DNA of 64,000 nucleotides from Saccharopolyspora erythraea (GCF_018141105.1 NZ_CP054839.1:3038001-3102000), one strand, 5' to 3'; positions 18,392 to 27,820 are shown, counted from the stretch's first letter. Notes: generated by a model from the sequence alone, not told the origin. Numbers and translations: made by a program.

Positions 18392-19256
18392 ATGAAGACG
18401 ATCGGATTCATCGGCCCGGGCGTGATGGGCCGCCCCATGGCGGCCAACCTCGTTGCCGCCGGATACGAGGTCCGGGTCTGCGGACGGTCACCGGAGTCGC
18501 GGCAGCGGGCGGCGGCCACCGGCGGCATCGTGGCGGACTCGCTCCGCGAGGCGTGTGCGGCCGCCGACCTGGTGATCACGATGCTCCCCGACGGCCCGGC
18601 GGTGCTCGATGCGGTTCTCGGCGGCGAGGGAGTCCTGGCCGCGATGTCGCCTGGCGCGGTGCTCGTGGACCACAGCACGATCAGCCCGGCCGAGTCGGTC
18701 ACAGTCCACACGGCCGCCGTGGAGGCAGGCGTCCGCTGTCTCGACGCGCCGGTCAGCGGCGGCGAGGCCGGCGCCGTCGAAGGAACTCTCTCGATCATGG
18801 TGGGCGGCGACCCGCGAACACTCGACGAGGTCGGGCCCGTGCTCGGCGCGATGGGCACGACAGTGGTGCATGTCGGCGAAGCAGGCGCCGGGCAGGTGGT
18901 CAAGGCCGCCAACCAGCTGATGGTGGCGGGGCACATCCAGATGCTCGCCGAGGCACTCGTCTTCCTCCGTGCCCACGGGGTGGACCTGCCGAGTGCGCTC
19001 GACGTGCTGGGCGGCGGGCTGGCCGGCAGCACCGTGCTGCAACGCAAGGGTGCCGCGATGTTGAGCGGGGAGCTCACCCCGGGGTTCCGCATCGCTCTGC
19101 ACGACAAGGACCTCGGCATCGTCGCGGACGCGGTGCGCGAGCGGGGGCTCGCCCTGCCGGCCACTGGTCTGATGACCTCCCTCGTCGCCTCCGTGAAGGC
19201 GCGTGGCGGAGGCGAGCTGGACCACTCGGCCCTCTACGCACTGGCCTTGGAGCTTA
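18392..19256 (+). pseudogene. 3-Hydroxyisobutyrate/tartronate-semialdehyde dehydrogenase family, split by an IS near the C-terminus
   Basis: Beta-hydroxyacid dehydrogenase with the NAD(P) motif GFIGPGVMGRPMAANL, substrate motif DAPVSGGEAGAVEGTLS and catalytic Lys in GAGQVVKAANQL. The gene runs to LYALALEL, where the IS5-family element starts. Joining the sequence across the element (one TTA kept) gives LELNGMRGTE and a stop at 20174-20176, the normal end of this family, so only about the last eight codons are displaced. The insertion plus its duplication is 897 bp, so the frame stays open through the IS and would give a chimeric tail of 299 residues. ATG 18392 has GGAGG 8 bases upstream; a GTG at 18356 overlaps the ATPase stop. 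Activity may be retained. Confidence 0.9.
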
Positions 19257-20150
19257 GGCCGTATCTCATTTGGGTGTGTTGTTGGGTAGGCGATATTGTT
19301 GATCAACGATGGACGATGTGGAGAAGTGGTGTCCGGAGTCGTTGTGGCTGCTGGCGCGAGGGCTGTTGCCGGATGTGCCGCAACGTCACCAGGGCGGAGG
19401 TCGGCGTCGGTTGGACGACCGCACGGTGCTGGCCGCGATCCTGTATGTGCTGCAAACCGGGTGCGCGTGGTCAGCACTTCCCACGTCGTTCGGGGTCAGT
19501 GCTCCTACCGCCCATCGCCGGTTCACCGAGTGGAGTGCCGCGCAGGTGTTCACCCGGCTGCACCAGGAACTGCTGGACCTGCTGGGCACCGCTGGAGCGA
19601 TCGACTGGTCCCGGGCGTCGGTGGACAGCATGTACATCCGGGCGGTCAAAAGGGGGACCTGACCGGCCCCAGCCCGGTGGATCGGGGCAAGCCAGGCTCG
19701 AAGATCCACGCGATGAGCGACCGCAGTGGCATCCCGCTGACCGTGGTCATCTCCGCGGCCAACCGCAACGATCACCGGGAATTTCAGACGGTGATCGATG
19801 CTGTTGCGCCGGTCAGAGGGCCTGTCGGACGGCCTCGGCGTCGGCCGCGCAAGCTGCACGCGGACAAGGGCTACGACTATCCGGTCTGCCGACACGCGTT
19901 GCGTCGGCGAGGAATCATCGCCCGGATCGCTCGCCGGGGTATCGAGTCGACCACCCGGCTGGGGCGCCACCGCTACGTCATCGAACGCACCCTGGAGTGG
20001 GTTTCCCGGTTCCGTCGGCTGGCTCGCCGCTACGAGCGCAAGGCCGCCCACTACGCGGCATTCGCCAGCCTGGGGTGCGCGGTGATCTGCTACCGCCGCG
20101 CGGTCAAGCTCGATCTGCTCACCCACAACAACCCCAAATGAGATCCGGTC
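19257..20150 (+). mobile_element. IS5-family (IS427-like) insertion sequence, 894 bp
   Basis: Both ends carry a near-matching inverted repeat: GGCCGTATCTCATTTGGG at the left and GACCGGATCTCATTTGGG as reverse complement at the right, 16 of 18 identical. It is flanked by a TTA duplication (19254-19256 and 20151-20153), typical of the TNA targets of this group. It encodes a two-frame transposase. All parts look intact, so the element may be active and recent. Confidence 0.93.
19309..20141 (+). CDS. IS5-family transposase OrfAB with -1 frameshift
   Basis: Frame A (19309-19662) encodes the N-terminal DNA-binding part (VLAAILYVLQTGCAWSALP) and the first acidic residue (SVDSMYIRAVKRG). Frame B continues to 20141 with HADKGYDYP (second Asp) and RYVIERTLEWVSRFRRL (Glu). 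The switch can occur at AAAAGGGGG (19648-19656), a classical slippery stretch, by a -1 slip just before the frame A stop at 19660. The DDE triad is therefore restored only in the fused product, as known for IS427-group elements. Confidence 0.88.
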
Positions 20151-20172
20151 TTAACGGGATGAGGGGGACCGA

Positions 20173-22239
20173 ATGACCAAGCGCTCACCGAAGCCACCGA
20201 TCGAAGAAGGGAGTGGTGGCCGGATGACCGCCGACGGTGCCGGGTCCGCAGAGCTGTGGTGGAAGCGGCCGTTCCGGATGTTCCAGACGAACATCCGCGA
20301 GATCGACGCCGGGCTCGACGTGGAGCGAGTGCTCGACCAGATCCAAGACTACGGTGCGAACGCTTGGTTGCTCAGCGTCGGGGGGATCATCTCCAACTAC
20401 CCGACGGCGTTACCGCACCAGAGCCCGAACCCGGTGCTGCGTGAGCGCGAATCGGGCGACCTGCTCGGCGACACCCTGACCGCGGCGCACCGACGCGGCG
20501 TCCGGGTCCTGGCGCGGATGGACTTCTCGAAAGTCGCCCGGCCGATCGCCGAGGCGCATCCGGAGTGGTGCTACGTCGGGCCGGGCGGGGACCGCCAGGT
20601 CTACAACGGACTCGTCAGCGTGTGCCCGAGTGGCGCGTACTACCAGGAGAAGCTGTTCGAGGTGCTCGAGGAGATCCTCGACTCCTACGAGGTCGACGGG
20701 TTCTTCTTCAACTGGATGAGCTACAACGAGATCGACTACGCGAAGCGGTATCGGGGAGTGTGCCAGTGCCTGTCGTGCCGGGCAGCATTCGCCCCGCAGC
20801 TGGGCGGCAGCCTGCCAACCGGCCCGGAGTCGCCCGGCTACACGCATTGGCAGCGGCTGACGAACGAAGCGCTGGACCGGCTGCTCGGGCGGGCACGGGA
20901 GTTCATCGCCGTGCGCCGCCCGCAGGCCCCGCTGGTCATGGGCGACACCGCGGACATCGTCTTCCACGAGGCGAACAACGCGATCGGGCGGCCGCTGTGG
21001 CCGCACCAGACTTCGGAGCACGTCAGCGTCGCGCGCAGCTACCGTCCCGAGGTGCCGGTCCTGGTCAACTCGGTCGCCTTCCTCGACATGCCGTACCGTC
21101 TGGTCGGCGAGGAGCCGCGGCTGTTCGAGCAGTACCTGCTGCAGGCGGTGGCCCGTGGGGCGATCCCATCCACCTACATCATGGGGACGCCGGACGAGTT
21201 CCCTTACGGGGGCCTGTCGGCAGGCTCGGCCATCGTCCGGTTCCACCGGGATCACCAGGACGTGTACGCAGGTCTTGTCCCGGCCGCCCGGACCGCGCTT
21301 GTCCGGCCCGATCCGCTCAAACCGGCCGGGACGCAGCCCGCCCACGCCGAAGCAGAGTTCCGCGGTGTCTGGACGGCCCTGCTGGAGCGGCACGTGCCCT
21401 TCGACGCGCTGCCCGAGAACCGTCTCGCGGAGCTCGGGCAGGCCGGTGCGCTGGACCGCTTCGCGCTGCTGGTGCTCCCGGACCTGGGCGCGCTCGATGA
21501 GACGGCTGCGAAGGAGCTCGACGCGTACGTCGAGCGTGGCGGAGCGTTGCTGACCACGGGCGCGACCGGCCTGGACGCCGACCGGGCGCAACTCGGGTCC
21601 AGCGGAGTCGGCCGGCGGCTCGTCTCGATGGACACCGCGGAGATGACCTGGTCGTCCGCGGTGGTCGGAGAGGACCCGGGAAGGGTGCTGCCGATCCTGG
21701 GTGCCTTCCACGTCGTCCGACCGCGTGCAGGGGCGGTTCCGCGGATGTCCGTGCTGTCGCGAGCCCCCTACGGACCCCCGGAGAAGTGCTACGGCCACCT
21801 GCCGCTGGACCACCCGCCGAAACTGGAGTACCAGCACGGTTCCGGCCGGTCGGTGGCACTGCCGTGGACACCTGGTCGCGCCTACCGCGAGGTCGGGCTC
21901 GGCGGGTTGGGCGACGTCATCGCGGATGCGGCGCGGGAGCTGCTCGGCGCGCGACTGGAGATCGAGACTGATCTACCCGGCCAGGTAGAGGTCGTCGTCG
22001 GTCGCTCCGAGGTGGGCCAGGTGATCCACCTCCGCAATCTCACGGGACAACGGCACCAGTCGTTCGGGAGCCCCGTCACGGTCCCCGCCGGTCACCGGAT
22101 CACGGTGCGCGGCACGGGCACAGAGCGGGTCCGCGCCTTGGTGGCGGATCACGAACCGGCCATCGAGCCTGCCGATGGCGGTCTCACCGTTGTTCTCCCC
22201 GCGATCGGACTTTTCGAGGTGCTTGTCCTGCCGTCCTGA
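20173..22239 (+). CDS. Putative glycoside hydrolase (GHL6/beta-galactosidase-trimerisation type)
   Basis: Protein of 688 residues with an N-terminal TIM-barrel typical of hypothetical glycosyl hydrolase 6: PFRMFQTNIREIDAG, ANAWLLSVGGIISNYP, RGVRVLARMDFSKV, VDGFFFNWMSYNE. A C-terminal half resembling the amidotransferase-like trimerisation domain of GH42 enzymes follows (VPFDALPENRLAELG, LDRFALLVLPDLGAL). A small beta domain ends the protein. No signal peptide is present. The ATG overlaps the reconstructed stop of the upstream dehydrogenase (ATGA), showing that the IS entered a coupled operon. The substrate is unknown; context suggests an oligosaccharide brought in by the neighbouring importers. 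ATG 20224 is a later alternative start. Confidence 0.78.
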   Translation: MTKRSPKPPIEEGSGGRMTADGAGSAELWWKRPFRMFQTNIREIDAGLDVERVLDQIQDYGANAWLLSVGGIISNYPTALPHQSPNPVLRERESGDLLGDTLTAAHRRGVRVLARMDFSKVARPIAEAHPEWCYVGPGGDRQVYNGLVSVCPSGAYYQEKLFEVLEEILDSYEVDGFFFNWMSYNEIDYAKRYRGVCQCLSCRAAFAPQLGGSLPTGPESPGYTHWQRLTNEALDRLLGRAREFIAVRRPQAPLVMGDTADIVFHEANNAIGRPLWPHQTSEHVSVARSYRPEVPVLVNSVAFLDMPYRLVGEEPRLFEQYLLQAVARGAIPSTYIMGTPDEFPYGGLSAGSAIVRFHRDHQDVYAGLVPAARTALVRPDPLKPAGTQPAHAEAEFRGVWTALLERHVPFDALPENRLAELGQAGALDRFALLVLPDLGALDETAAKELDAYVERGGALLTTGATGLDADRAQLGSSGVGRRLVSMDTAEMTWSSAVVGEDPGRVLPILGAFHVVRPRAGAVPRMSVLSRAPYGPPEKCYGHLPLDHPPKLEYQHGSGRSVALPWTPGRAYREVGLGGLGDVIADAARELLGARLEIETDLPGQVEVVVGRSEVGQVIHLRNLTGQRHQSFGSPVTVPAGHRITVRGTGTERVRALVADHEPAIEPADGGLTVVLPAIGLFEVLVLPS

Positions 22240-22271
22240 CCACACGGCCCGCCGAGTCGAGGAGGACTCGC

Positions 22272-23564
22272 ATGCCCACGCCCGTCGCATTGTCCCGCCG
22301 CCGCATGTTCGAGCTCGCCGGCCTCGCCGGGGTCGGCATGGCCGCATCGTCCGCGCTGTCCGGCTGCGCCGCGCGCCGGGTGGCCGACGGCACGGTCACC
22401 ATGGCAACCAGCAACGATGGGGTGTGGCCGGATCACCTGCGTGAGTCCGCCGCCATGTTCCAAGCGCGCAACCCCGGTTGCCGAATCGAGTTCACCCCGC
22501 TTCCGGAGAGTGCGCTCGACGCATGGCTCGTCGCGCGGACTGCCGCAGGTCAGGCGCCCGACATCGTGCAGCTCGGTGTCTCGGCGGTCAGCCGCTACTC
22601 CCGCAACGGGACCGCGGTAGACATCGCCCCGTACCTCCCGGCCGGGTACATGGACTCCTACCTGCCGGTCCTCGCCGCGTTGGTCGAGCGGGACGGCAAG
22701 GTCTTCGGGCTGCCGAAGGAGACGACGTGCATGACCTGCTACTACCGGCGGGACGTGGTCGACCGGATCGGCGCCCGCATTCCGGGCTCCCCCGAAGACG
22801 GCTGGAGCTGGGACGAGTTCCGGCAGATGTGTGTCGAGGCGAAACGCATCACCGGGCGGTACGGCACGTCCTACGGCTACATCAACGCCAACAGCGGCAA
22901 CCGGTGGCTGCCGGCGCTCTACCAGCGCGGCGGGTCGCTCTTCGACGGGACGGGGACACCGGCCATGAGCGGGCCCGCCGCGGAGGCTGCGCTCGAGTGG
23001 TCCCGATCGTTCTACGCGGAGGGACTGATCTCCCTCGGCAACACGGTGAAGGCCTCGCAGGCCGATACCGCCGCCTCGCTGTTCACGACCGGGCAGGTGG
23101 GGTTCATGGTCCATGAGGCCCAGGTTTCGGTACTGCGCAAGTCGATGCCGGACGAGCAGTGGGGCGTCACGTACCTGTTCACCGCGGACCGCCCGGCGAC
23201 GAACCTCAGCGGCTCCGTCCACGTCGTCACCTCTAGCTCACCGGACCCGGAGCTGGCCGCGCGGTTCCTGCACTTCGCCAGTTCTCCGGAACGGTCGACG
23301 CCCGCGATCAGGGACCGCGGCACGATCTCGCCGTTCGCGACGGTGACACCCCAGGACGTCGGCTACCGGTATCGCCCGGACGACATCGCCATCTCGATCG
23401 AGCAACTGGCCAGCGTTCCGGAATCGGTGGGCCAGGACATGGCGACTCGCGACTACCAGACCGTGCGCGAGGTGCTCGGCGACGCTCTCGACCTGTTGTT
23501 CATCGGGCAGGCCTCCGCCGCGGAGACGGCAGAGCGAATCGAGCGAGGTCTGGCCAATGCCTGA
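22272..23564 (+). CDS. ABC sugar transporter, substrate-binding lipoprotein (system 2)
   Basis: Binding protein of 430 residues. It has a twin-arginine motif (SRRRMFEL), a hydrophobic stretch and a lipobox LSGC, followed by a family 1 solute-binding body (VTMATSNDGVWPDHLRE, APDIVQLGVSAVSRYS, GKVFGLPKETTCMTCYYRRD, FLHFASSPERSTPAIRD). ATG 22272 follows GAGGAGGACTCGC. The last codons overlap the next permease by 8 bp. It is distinct in sequence from the binding protein at 12575, so the operon imports two different or variably substituted saccharides. Confidence 0.92.
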   Translation: MPTPVALSRRRMFELAGLAGVGMAASSALSGCAARRVADGTVTMATSNDGVWPDHLRESAAMFQARNPGCRIEFTPLPESALDAWLVARTAAGQAPDIVQLGVSAVSRYSRNGTAVDIAPYLPAGYMDSYLPVLAALVERDGKVFGLPKETTCMTCYYRRDVVDRIGARIPGSPEDGWSWDEFRQMCVEAKRITGRYGTSYGYINANSGNRWLPALYQRGGSLFDGTGTPAMSGPAAEAALEWSRSFYAEGLISLGNTVKASQADTAASLFTTGQVGFMVHEAQVSVLRKSMPDEQWGVTYLFTADRPATNLSGSVHVVTSSSPDPELAARFLHFASSPERSTPAIRDRGTISPFATVTPQDVGYRYRPDDIAISIEQLASVPESVGQDMATRDYQTVREVLGDALDLLFIGQASAAETAERIERGLANA

Positions 23565-24474
23565 GGAGCGCACTCGTCCCGGGCCGGGTCAGCGCGCACG
23601 GCGCGTGCCGCTGCGCCGGCAGATCGTGCCGTATGCCTTCCTGCTGCCCAGCGGCATCCTGTTCCTGCTGTTCGGTCTAATCCCCATCGGTGCCGCACTC
23701 GTGTTCAGCACACTCAGCGGGTCGGTGACAATCGACCCTGACTTCGTCGGGGTGGGCAACTACGCCAGGCTCGTCTCCGACCCACTGTTCTGGGAGGCGT
23801 TGCGCAACACCGGTGTGTTCACTCTGGGCACCGTTCCGGTGGCGATGGCCGGCGGCTTGTTCCTCGCAGTACTGCTGAACCGGCCGCTGCCCGGCCGTGC
23901 GGTGTTCCGCACGCTGCTCTTCGCGCCGATGGTGGCCTCCGGCGTCGGCGTCGCGGTGATCATGTCCTGGATCTTCAACGGCGACTACGGCGTCGTGAAC
24001 AACGCCCTGTCCGCTGCGGGGGCGAGCCGGGTCCCGTGGCTGACCTCGACGACATGGGCGATGCCGACGGTGGTCCTCGCCGTGCTGTGGAGCCGGGTGG
24101 GGTTCTGCATGGTGCTCTACCTCGCGGCGCTGCAGAACATCCCGGAATCCCTTCGTGAGGCCGCGCAGCTCGACGGGGCGGGCCCGTGGCGGCGGTTCCG
24201 CAGCGTTACCTGGCCGCTGCTCGCGCCGACGACGTTCTTCTTGCTCATCGTGAACGTGGTGTTCTCGCTGCAGGTGTTCGACCTGCTGTTCGTGCTCACC
24301 GGCGGCGGTCCGGGCTTCGCGACGACGGTGCTGATCCAGTTCGTGTACCGAGCCGCGTTCGCCCAGGGCAACATGGGCTATGCGAGCGCGGCAGGTGTCG
24401 TCCTGGCTTTGATCCTCGTGCTGTTCACACTGCTCAGGTTCCGCGCCAGCCGGAAGACGGAGGACGTCGCATGA
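23557..24474 (+). CDS. ABC sugar permease, MalF/UgpA type (system 2)
   Basis: Permease of 305 residues with six membrane helices beginning at IVPYAFLLPSGILFLLFG, and the EAA loop REAAQLDGAGPWRRFRSVTWP. It overlaps the binding-protein gene by 8 bp and its stop overlaps the MalG-type partner (ATGATG). Membrane component of the second importer; the ATPase at 17265 is the likely motor. Confidence 0.92.
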   Translation: MPEERTRPGPGQRARRVPLRRQIVPYAFLLPSGILFLLFGLIPIGAALVFSTLSGSVTIDPDFVGVGNYARLVSDPLFWEALRNTGVFTLGTVPVAMAGGLFLAVLLNRPLPGRAVFRTLLFAPMVASGVGVAVIMSWIFNGDYGVVNNALSAAGASRVPWLTSTTWAMPTVVLAVLWSRVGFCMVLYLAALQNIPESLREAAQLDGAGPWRRFRSVTWPLLAPTTFFLLIVNVVFSLQVFDLLFVLTGGGPGFATTVLIQFVYRAAFAQGNMGYASAAGVVLALILVLFTLLRFRASRKTEDVA

Positions 24475-25397
24475 TGTCTGTTCACCGTGCTCAGAACCTG
24501 CGCCGGCCGCAAGGCGGAGCACTGTCCCCAGGCGTGCCGGCTGTCGAACCCGGGAGCCCCGCCTGGCGGCCCCGCAGGCGGCAGGCGGCCGGGGCACTGG
24601 TGCTCGTGCTGCTGACGTCGATCACGCTCGTGATGCTGTTCCCGTTCCTTTGGATGATCGTCACCTCGCTCACCCCCAACGGTCAGGCGACCAGTCCCGA
24701 GTTCCGGCTGTGGCCGGCCGACCCGACCCTCGAGAACTACGTCGAGGCGTTCACCGGGTACCCGCTGCTGACCTGGATCCGCAACTCGGTGGTGATCTCG
24801 GTGCTCGGCGCGCTGCTGAGCGTCACGGTCAGCCTGATGGCGGGCTATGCGTTCGCGAAGTTCCGCTTCCGTGGCCGCACCACGTTCTTCCTCGCCTACC
24901 TGCTCACGATCATGGTCCCGATCCAGGTCACCCTGGTGCCGACCTTCCTGGTCGCGGTGAACCTCGGCCTGGTGAACTCGATCTGGGGCGTCATCCTGCC
25001 CGGCGCTGCGGAGGCCACCGGGGTTTTCATCGCACGGCAGTTCATGATGTCCATCCCGGACGAGCTGATGGAGGCGGCCCGGCTCGACGGGGCCGGCGAG
25101 ATCCGCACGTTCTGCAGGATCGTCCTGCCGCTGTCCGGTCCGCTGGTTGCGGTTCTCGCGGTCCTCGCGGTGACGGCGCGGTGGAACGAGTTCCTGTGGC
25201 CGTTCGTCATCCTGCAGGGCGACGATGTGCTCACGCTTCCCGTCGGGCTCGCCTCGCTGCAGGGCGGTGACCTGTTCTCCACGCCGTGGGGCACGATCCT
25301 GGCCATCACGACGATCGCCGTGCTGCCGGTGCTGATCGTGTTCCTGGTGTTCCAGCGGCAGTTCGTGCAGGGGATCGCCGGCACGGGGTCGAAGTGA
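24471..25397 (+). CDS. ABC sugar permease, MalG/UgpE type (system 2)
   Basis: Permease of 308 residues with a longer cytoplasmic N-terminus, six helices (ALVLVLLTSITLVMLFPFLW first) and the EAA loop MEAARLDGAGEIRTFCRIVLP. It is the last gene of the operon. Its 3' part is nearly identical to the deleted copy at 3700-4093, with only synonymous changes in the shared C-terminal segment. The start overlaps the preceding stop by 4 bp. Confidence 0.93.
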   Translation: MMSVHRAQNLRRPQGGALSPGVPAVEPGSPAWRPRRRQAAGALVLVLLTSITLVMLFPFLWMIVTSLTPNGQATSPEFRLWPADPTLENYVEAFTGYPLLTWIRNSVVISVLGALLSVTVSLMAGYAFAKFRFRGRTTFFLAYLLTIMVPIQVTLVPTFLVAVNLGLVNSIWGVILPGAAEATGVFIARQFMMSIPDELMEAARLDGAGEIRTFCRIVLPLSGPLVAVLAVLAVTARWNEFLWPFVILQGDDVLTLPVGLASLQGGDLFSTPWGTILAITTIAVLPVLIVFLVFQRQFVQGIAGTGSK

Positions 25398-25999
25398 CGG
25401 CGCCACCGCGAGTGCTCGACGCGCTGACGCTTGGGACCGGTACGGACATCCGCCCTGGCTGGGAGGAACGGAGCTCCCCGGGTCGCCACTGGCGACCTGG
25501 ACGACCGGCCTACTGGTATGCGCACGTCGGCGTGGGTGCTCAGCCGTGCTGTCGGCTGAGAACGAGTCGATCGAGATCGGCGCGGATGCCAATATCCAGA
25601 ACGCTTCGGTGCTCGCCGTAGGGCGCGGTCTTTCCCGGCCGGCTGCGGCGGCTCGCTCTGGTAAGTGGCTTCGTCGCTTACTTCGTGCAGATGACTCCGG
25701 CCACGCAGACGCCGCTGCTCTTGTCAGTTCTGCGGTGGGCTGTCATCTGACGTTGGCTCCAGTGGCGGCAATGTGAGTGCGTATAGCGGGCGTTTTCGCA
25801 GTCCATCGTTCGGTCATAGGTCGATGTTGCCGTGTTGGGTGGGGTAGGCGTATGGGTCGGCTCCGTCCTCGGACACAAAATCGCGTGCGATTTCCCCAAC
25901 ACACACAGTTGGACGGTCCACTGCAGCGGGGTTCCTGCTGCAGTGGTTTTCGGTGTTTCCTGGCCGGTGCTCAGCGGGATGGCTGCCGGGGTGGTGGCC
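25398..25999. other. Intergenic region with palindromes before the AbrB/recombinase pair
   Basis: About 600 bases without a convincing gene. A frame from GTG 25394 reads TAPPRVLDALTLGTGTDIRP, which looks protein-like for some 30 codons and may be the start of a lost operon gene. Two inverted repeats lie nearer the AbrB-like gene and are listed separately. Confidence 0.5.
25878..25946. repeat. Two inverted repeats upstream of the AbrB-like gene
   Basis: AAATCGC-GT-GCGATTT (25878-25893) has perfect 7-bp arms. CCACTGCAGC (25918-25927) and GCTGCAGTGG (25937-25946) form a perfect 10-bp stem with a 9-base loop. They may be operator sites for the AbrB-like protein or a recombination target for the adjacent tyrosine recombinase. 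Confidence 0.6.
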
Positions 26000-26470
26000 A
26001 TGGCTGAGCAGGTCGTGTCGGCCCTGGTGCCGCAGTCGACGGGTGCTCGGTCGCGTGTGGCGGCCGAGACCCGGCGGGTGCGGTCGAGGCTGCCACTGGC
26101 CGAGGTCGCGACTGTTCCTGGTGACGCGTCCTGGGGCTACGGGATCGGACGGGTGGATGCCTCGGGCCGGATCGCCGAGAACACGGTCGTGCGGGCGCTG
26201 GGCTGGGCCGCCGGTGATCACCTGAGTGTGAGTGTGCGTGGGGGTGCGGCGGTGGTGCGTCGTGATCCGCAGGGCGCGTTCACGATCCCGTCGGCAGGCC
26301 GTGTGCTGCTTCCGGCCCCGGTGCGCACTCGGGTGGGCGTGGGCGCGGGAGACCGGCTGCTGCTGGCTGCCGACCCCGCACAGGATGTGGTCGTGGCCTT
26401 TCCGATGTGGGCGCTGGACGCGGTGCTGGCCCCGCACGCGAACTCCCTGGTCGGGGGTGAGCAGCCATGA
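26000..26470 (+). CDS. AbrB/SpoVT-like protein with two swapped-hairpin repeats
   Basis: Protein of about 156 residues. Two AbrB/SpoVT-type half domains can be seen: GRVDASGRIAENTVVRALGW followed by AGDHLSV, and FTIPSAGRVLLPAPVRTRVG followed by AGDRLLL. These beta-hairpin modules bind DNA. The N-terminal 50 residues contain an Arg-rich segment. The stop overlaps the recombinase start (ATGA), so the two proteins are made together and probably cooperate, for example as an accessory DNA-binding or regulatory factor. ATG 26000 is chosen; ATG 25979 is an in-frame alternative. Confidence 0.75.
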   Translation: MAEQVVSALVPQSTGARSRVAAETRRVRSRLPLAEVATVPGDASWGYGIGRVDASGRIAENTVVRALGWAAGDHLSVSVRGGAAVVRRDPQGAFTIPSAGRVLLPAPVRTRVGVGAGDRLLLAADPAQDVVVAFPMWALDAVLAPHANSLVGGEQP

Positions 26471-27516
26471 GCGGTGGTCAGCCGGAGCAGGCGGAGATCG
26501 AAGCCGCGCGGCTGGTGCTGGCGCGCATGGGTCTTTCTCCAGAGGACTTGGTGGCTGGACCTCCGCAGCAGCCGGTGGCGCCGACGTTCGCCGAGTACAT
26601 CCCGAAGGTGTCCGATGCGGTGTCGGCCGGCACCAGGCGGGTGTATGGCTCGTACTGGAACCGGATTCTCGAGCACTGGGCTGACCGGCGACTGGATGAG
26701 CCGACGGCGCTGGAGATCAAGCAGCTGGCCGAGCACGTCAGAACCCACGTGGTGCCCCGGCGCAATGCCCGTGGCGGGCGGGGTGCGGCCGAGCACCTGA
26801 TCGCCGCGCTGCGGTGCGTGTACAACCACGCGGTCGCCGACGGGTGGATCGCCGAGGGCGACAACCCGGCCAAGCGGGTACCCAAACCGCGCCGGTTGCC
26901 GTCCACCCGTCGGGGGCTGCCGGATTCCGGCCTGGCCGAGATCAACGAGGTGGCCGCGGCTACGGGCAATGATCCGGCGCTGGATACGTTGCTGCTGCGG
27001 CTGCACACCGAGACAGCCTGCCGCCGGGGCGGGGCATTGGCGTTGCGTCCACGGGATCTGGACCCGCAGCAGTGTCTGGTGCTGTTGCAGGAGAAAGGCG
27101 GAACGGTGCGCTGGCAACCGGTCTCGCCGACCCTGATGCGGCATCTGCAGGACCACGCCGAGCATCGGGGTGCGGCGGAATCGGGTGGGCAGTTGCTGCG
27201 GTATGCCATCGGGGAGCCGATCACCCGGCGCCGCTACGACTACCTGTGGCGCAGGCTGGGCGAGCATCTGCCGTGGGTGGCCTCGCAGCAGATCAGCACG
27301 CACTGGCTGCGCCACACCACCCTGACCTGGGTGGAACGCCATTTCGGTTATGCGGTCGCCCGGGCTTTCGCCGGCCATACCGACAGCAGCGGCGGCGATG
27401 GCGGCACGACCACGACTTACATCCGGGCCGGCCTGGAGGAGGTCGCCGCTGCGGTCGCGGCCTTGACTGGCGAACCGCACCCCCCCGCCGCGCACTGCAG
27501 GGGAGGTGACGAGTAA
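26467..27516 (+). CDS. Tyrosine recombinase (site-specific integrase)
   Basis: Recombinase of 349 residues. The N-terminal SAM-like core-binding domain spans about residues 35-130 (TFAEYIPKVSDAVSAGTRRV). The catalytic domain carries the expected residues in order: Arg in ETACRRGGAL, a beta-hairpin Lys in LLQEKGGTVRW, HxxR in THWLRHT, His in AFAGHTD and the nucleophile Tyr in TTTYIRAG. It is translationally coupled to an AbrB-like gene. No phage or conjugation genes are near, so it may be a stand-alone recombinase rather than a prophage integrase. A large hairpin at 27597-27665 lies 80 bp after the stop. Confidence 0.87.
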   Translation: MSGGQPEQAEIEAARLVLARMGLSPEDLVAGPPQQPVAPTFAEYIPKVSDAVSAGTRRVYGSYWNRILEHWADRRLDEPTALEIKQLAEHVRTHVVPRRNARGGRGAAEHLIAALRCVYNHAVADGWIAEGDNPAKRVPKPRRLPSTRRGLPDSGLAEINEVAAATGNDPALDTLLLRLHTETACRRGGALALRPRDLDPQQCLVLLQEKGGTVRWQPVSPTLMRHLQDHAEHRGAAESGGQLLRYAIGEPITRRRYDYLWRRLGEHLPWVASQQISTHWLRHTTLTWVERHFGYAVARAFAGHTDSSGGDGGTTTTYIRAGLEEVAAAVAALTGEPHPPAAHCRGGDE

Positions 27517-27596
27517 GTGGTGCTGGTGCGATGAGAACGTGGGCTCCGTCTCCTGGATGAGGCGGGGCAGTGCTCATCTGAGTTGGCGCTATGCCT

Positions 27597-27665
27597 GAAG
27601 GTGCCCGATGGTGCCGAAGGTGCCCGCATCCATGTAGTGGCACCTTCGGCACCATCGGCACCTTC
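27597..27665. repeat. Long imperfect hairpin after the recombinase gene
   Basis: Arms of 28 and 27 bases (27597-27624 and 27639-27665) are reverse complements apart from one extra C in the left arm. The loop is 14 bases. The left arm itself contains GAAGGTGCC twice. No T-run follows. It may be a strong bidirectional terminator or a site for the adjacent tyrosine recombinase. Confidence 0.85.
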
Positions 27666-27820
27666 GCAAGAAGGCCCGAAAGCAGACCACAACTGAACCG
27701 TCCGTTGATCCGACGGACCAGCCGTACGTGCATGGAGAACATACGCACACTGGACGGATGTTGCGTCACACTCAGGGCAAAAGTGCTGGACCGCGCCTGA
27801 GCTGGGCGAACTGGAAACTA

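Noticed and set aside
25394-25621. Short frame after the last permease (TAPPRVLDALTLGTG...) as a real gene
   Set aside because: Protein-like for only about 30 codons, then low-complexity sequence; at most a lost gene start.
27597-27665. Repeated GAAGGTGCC units considered as a CRISPR or tandem array
   Set aside because: There are only hairpin arms, with no regularly spaced unique spacers and no cas genes.
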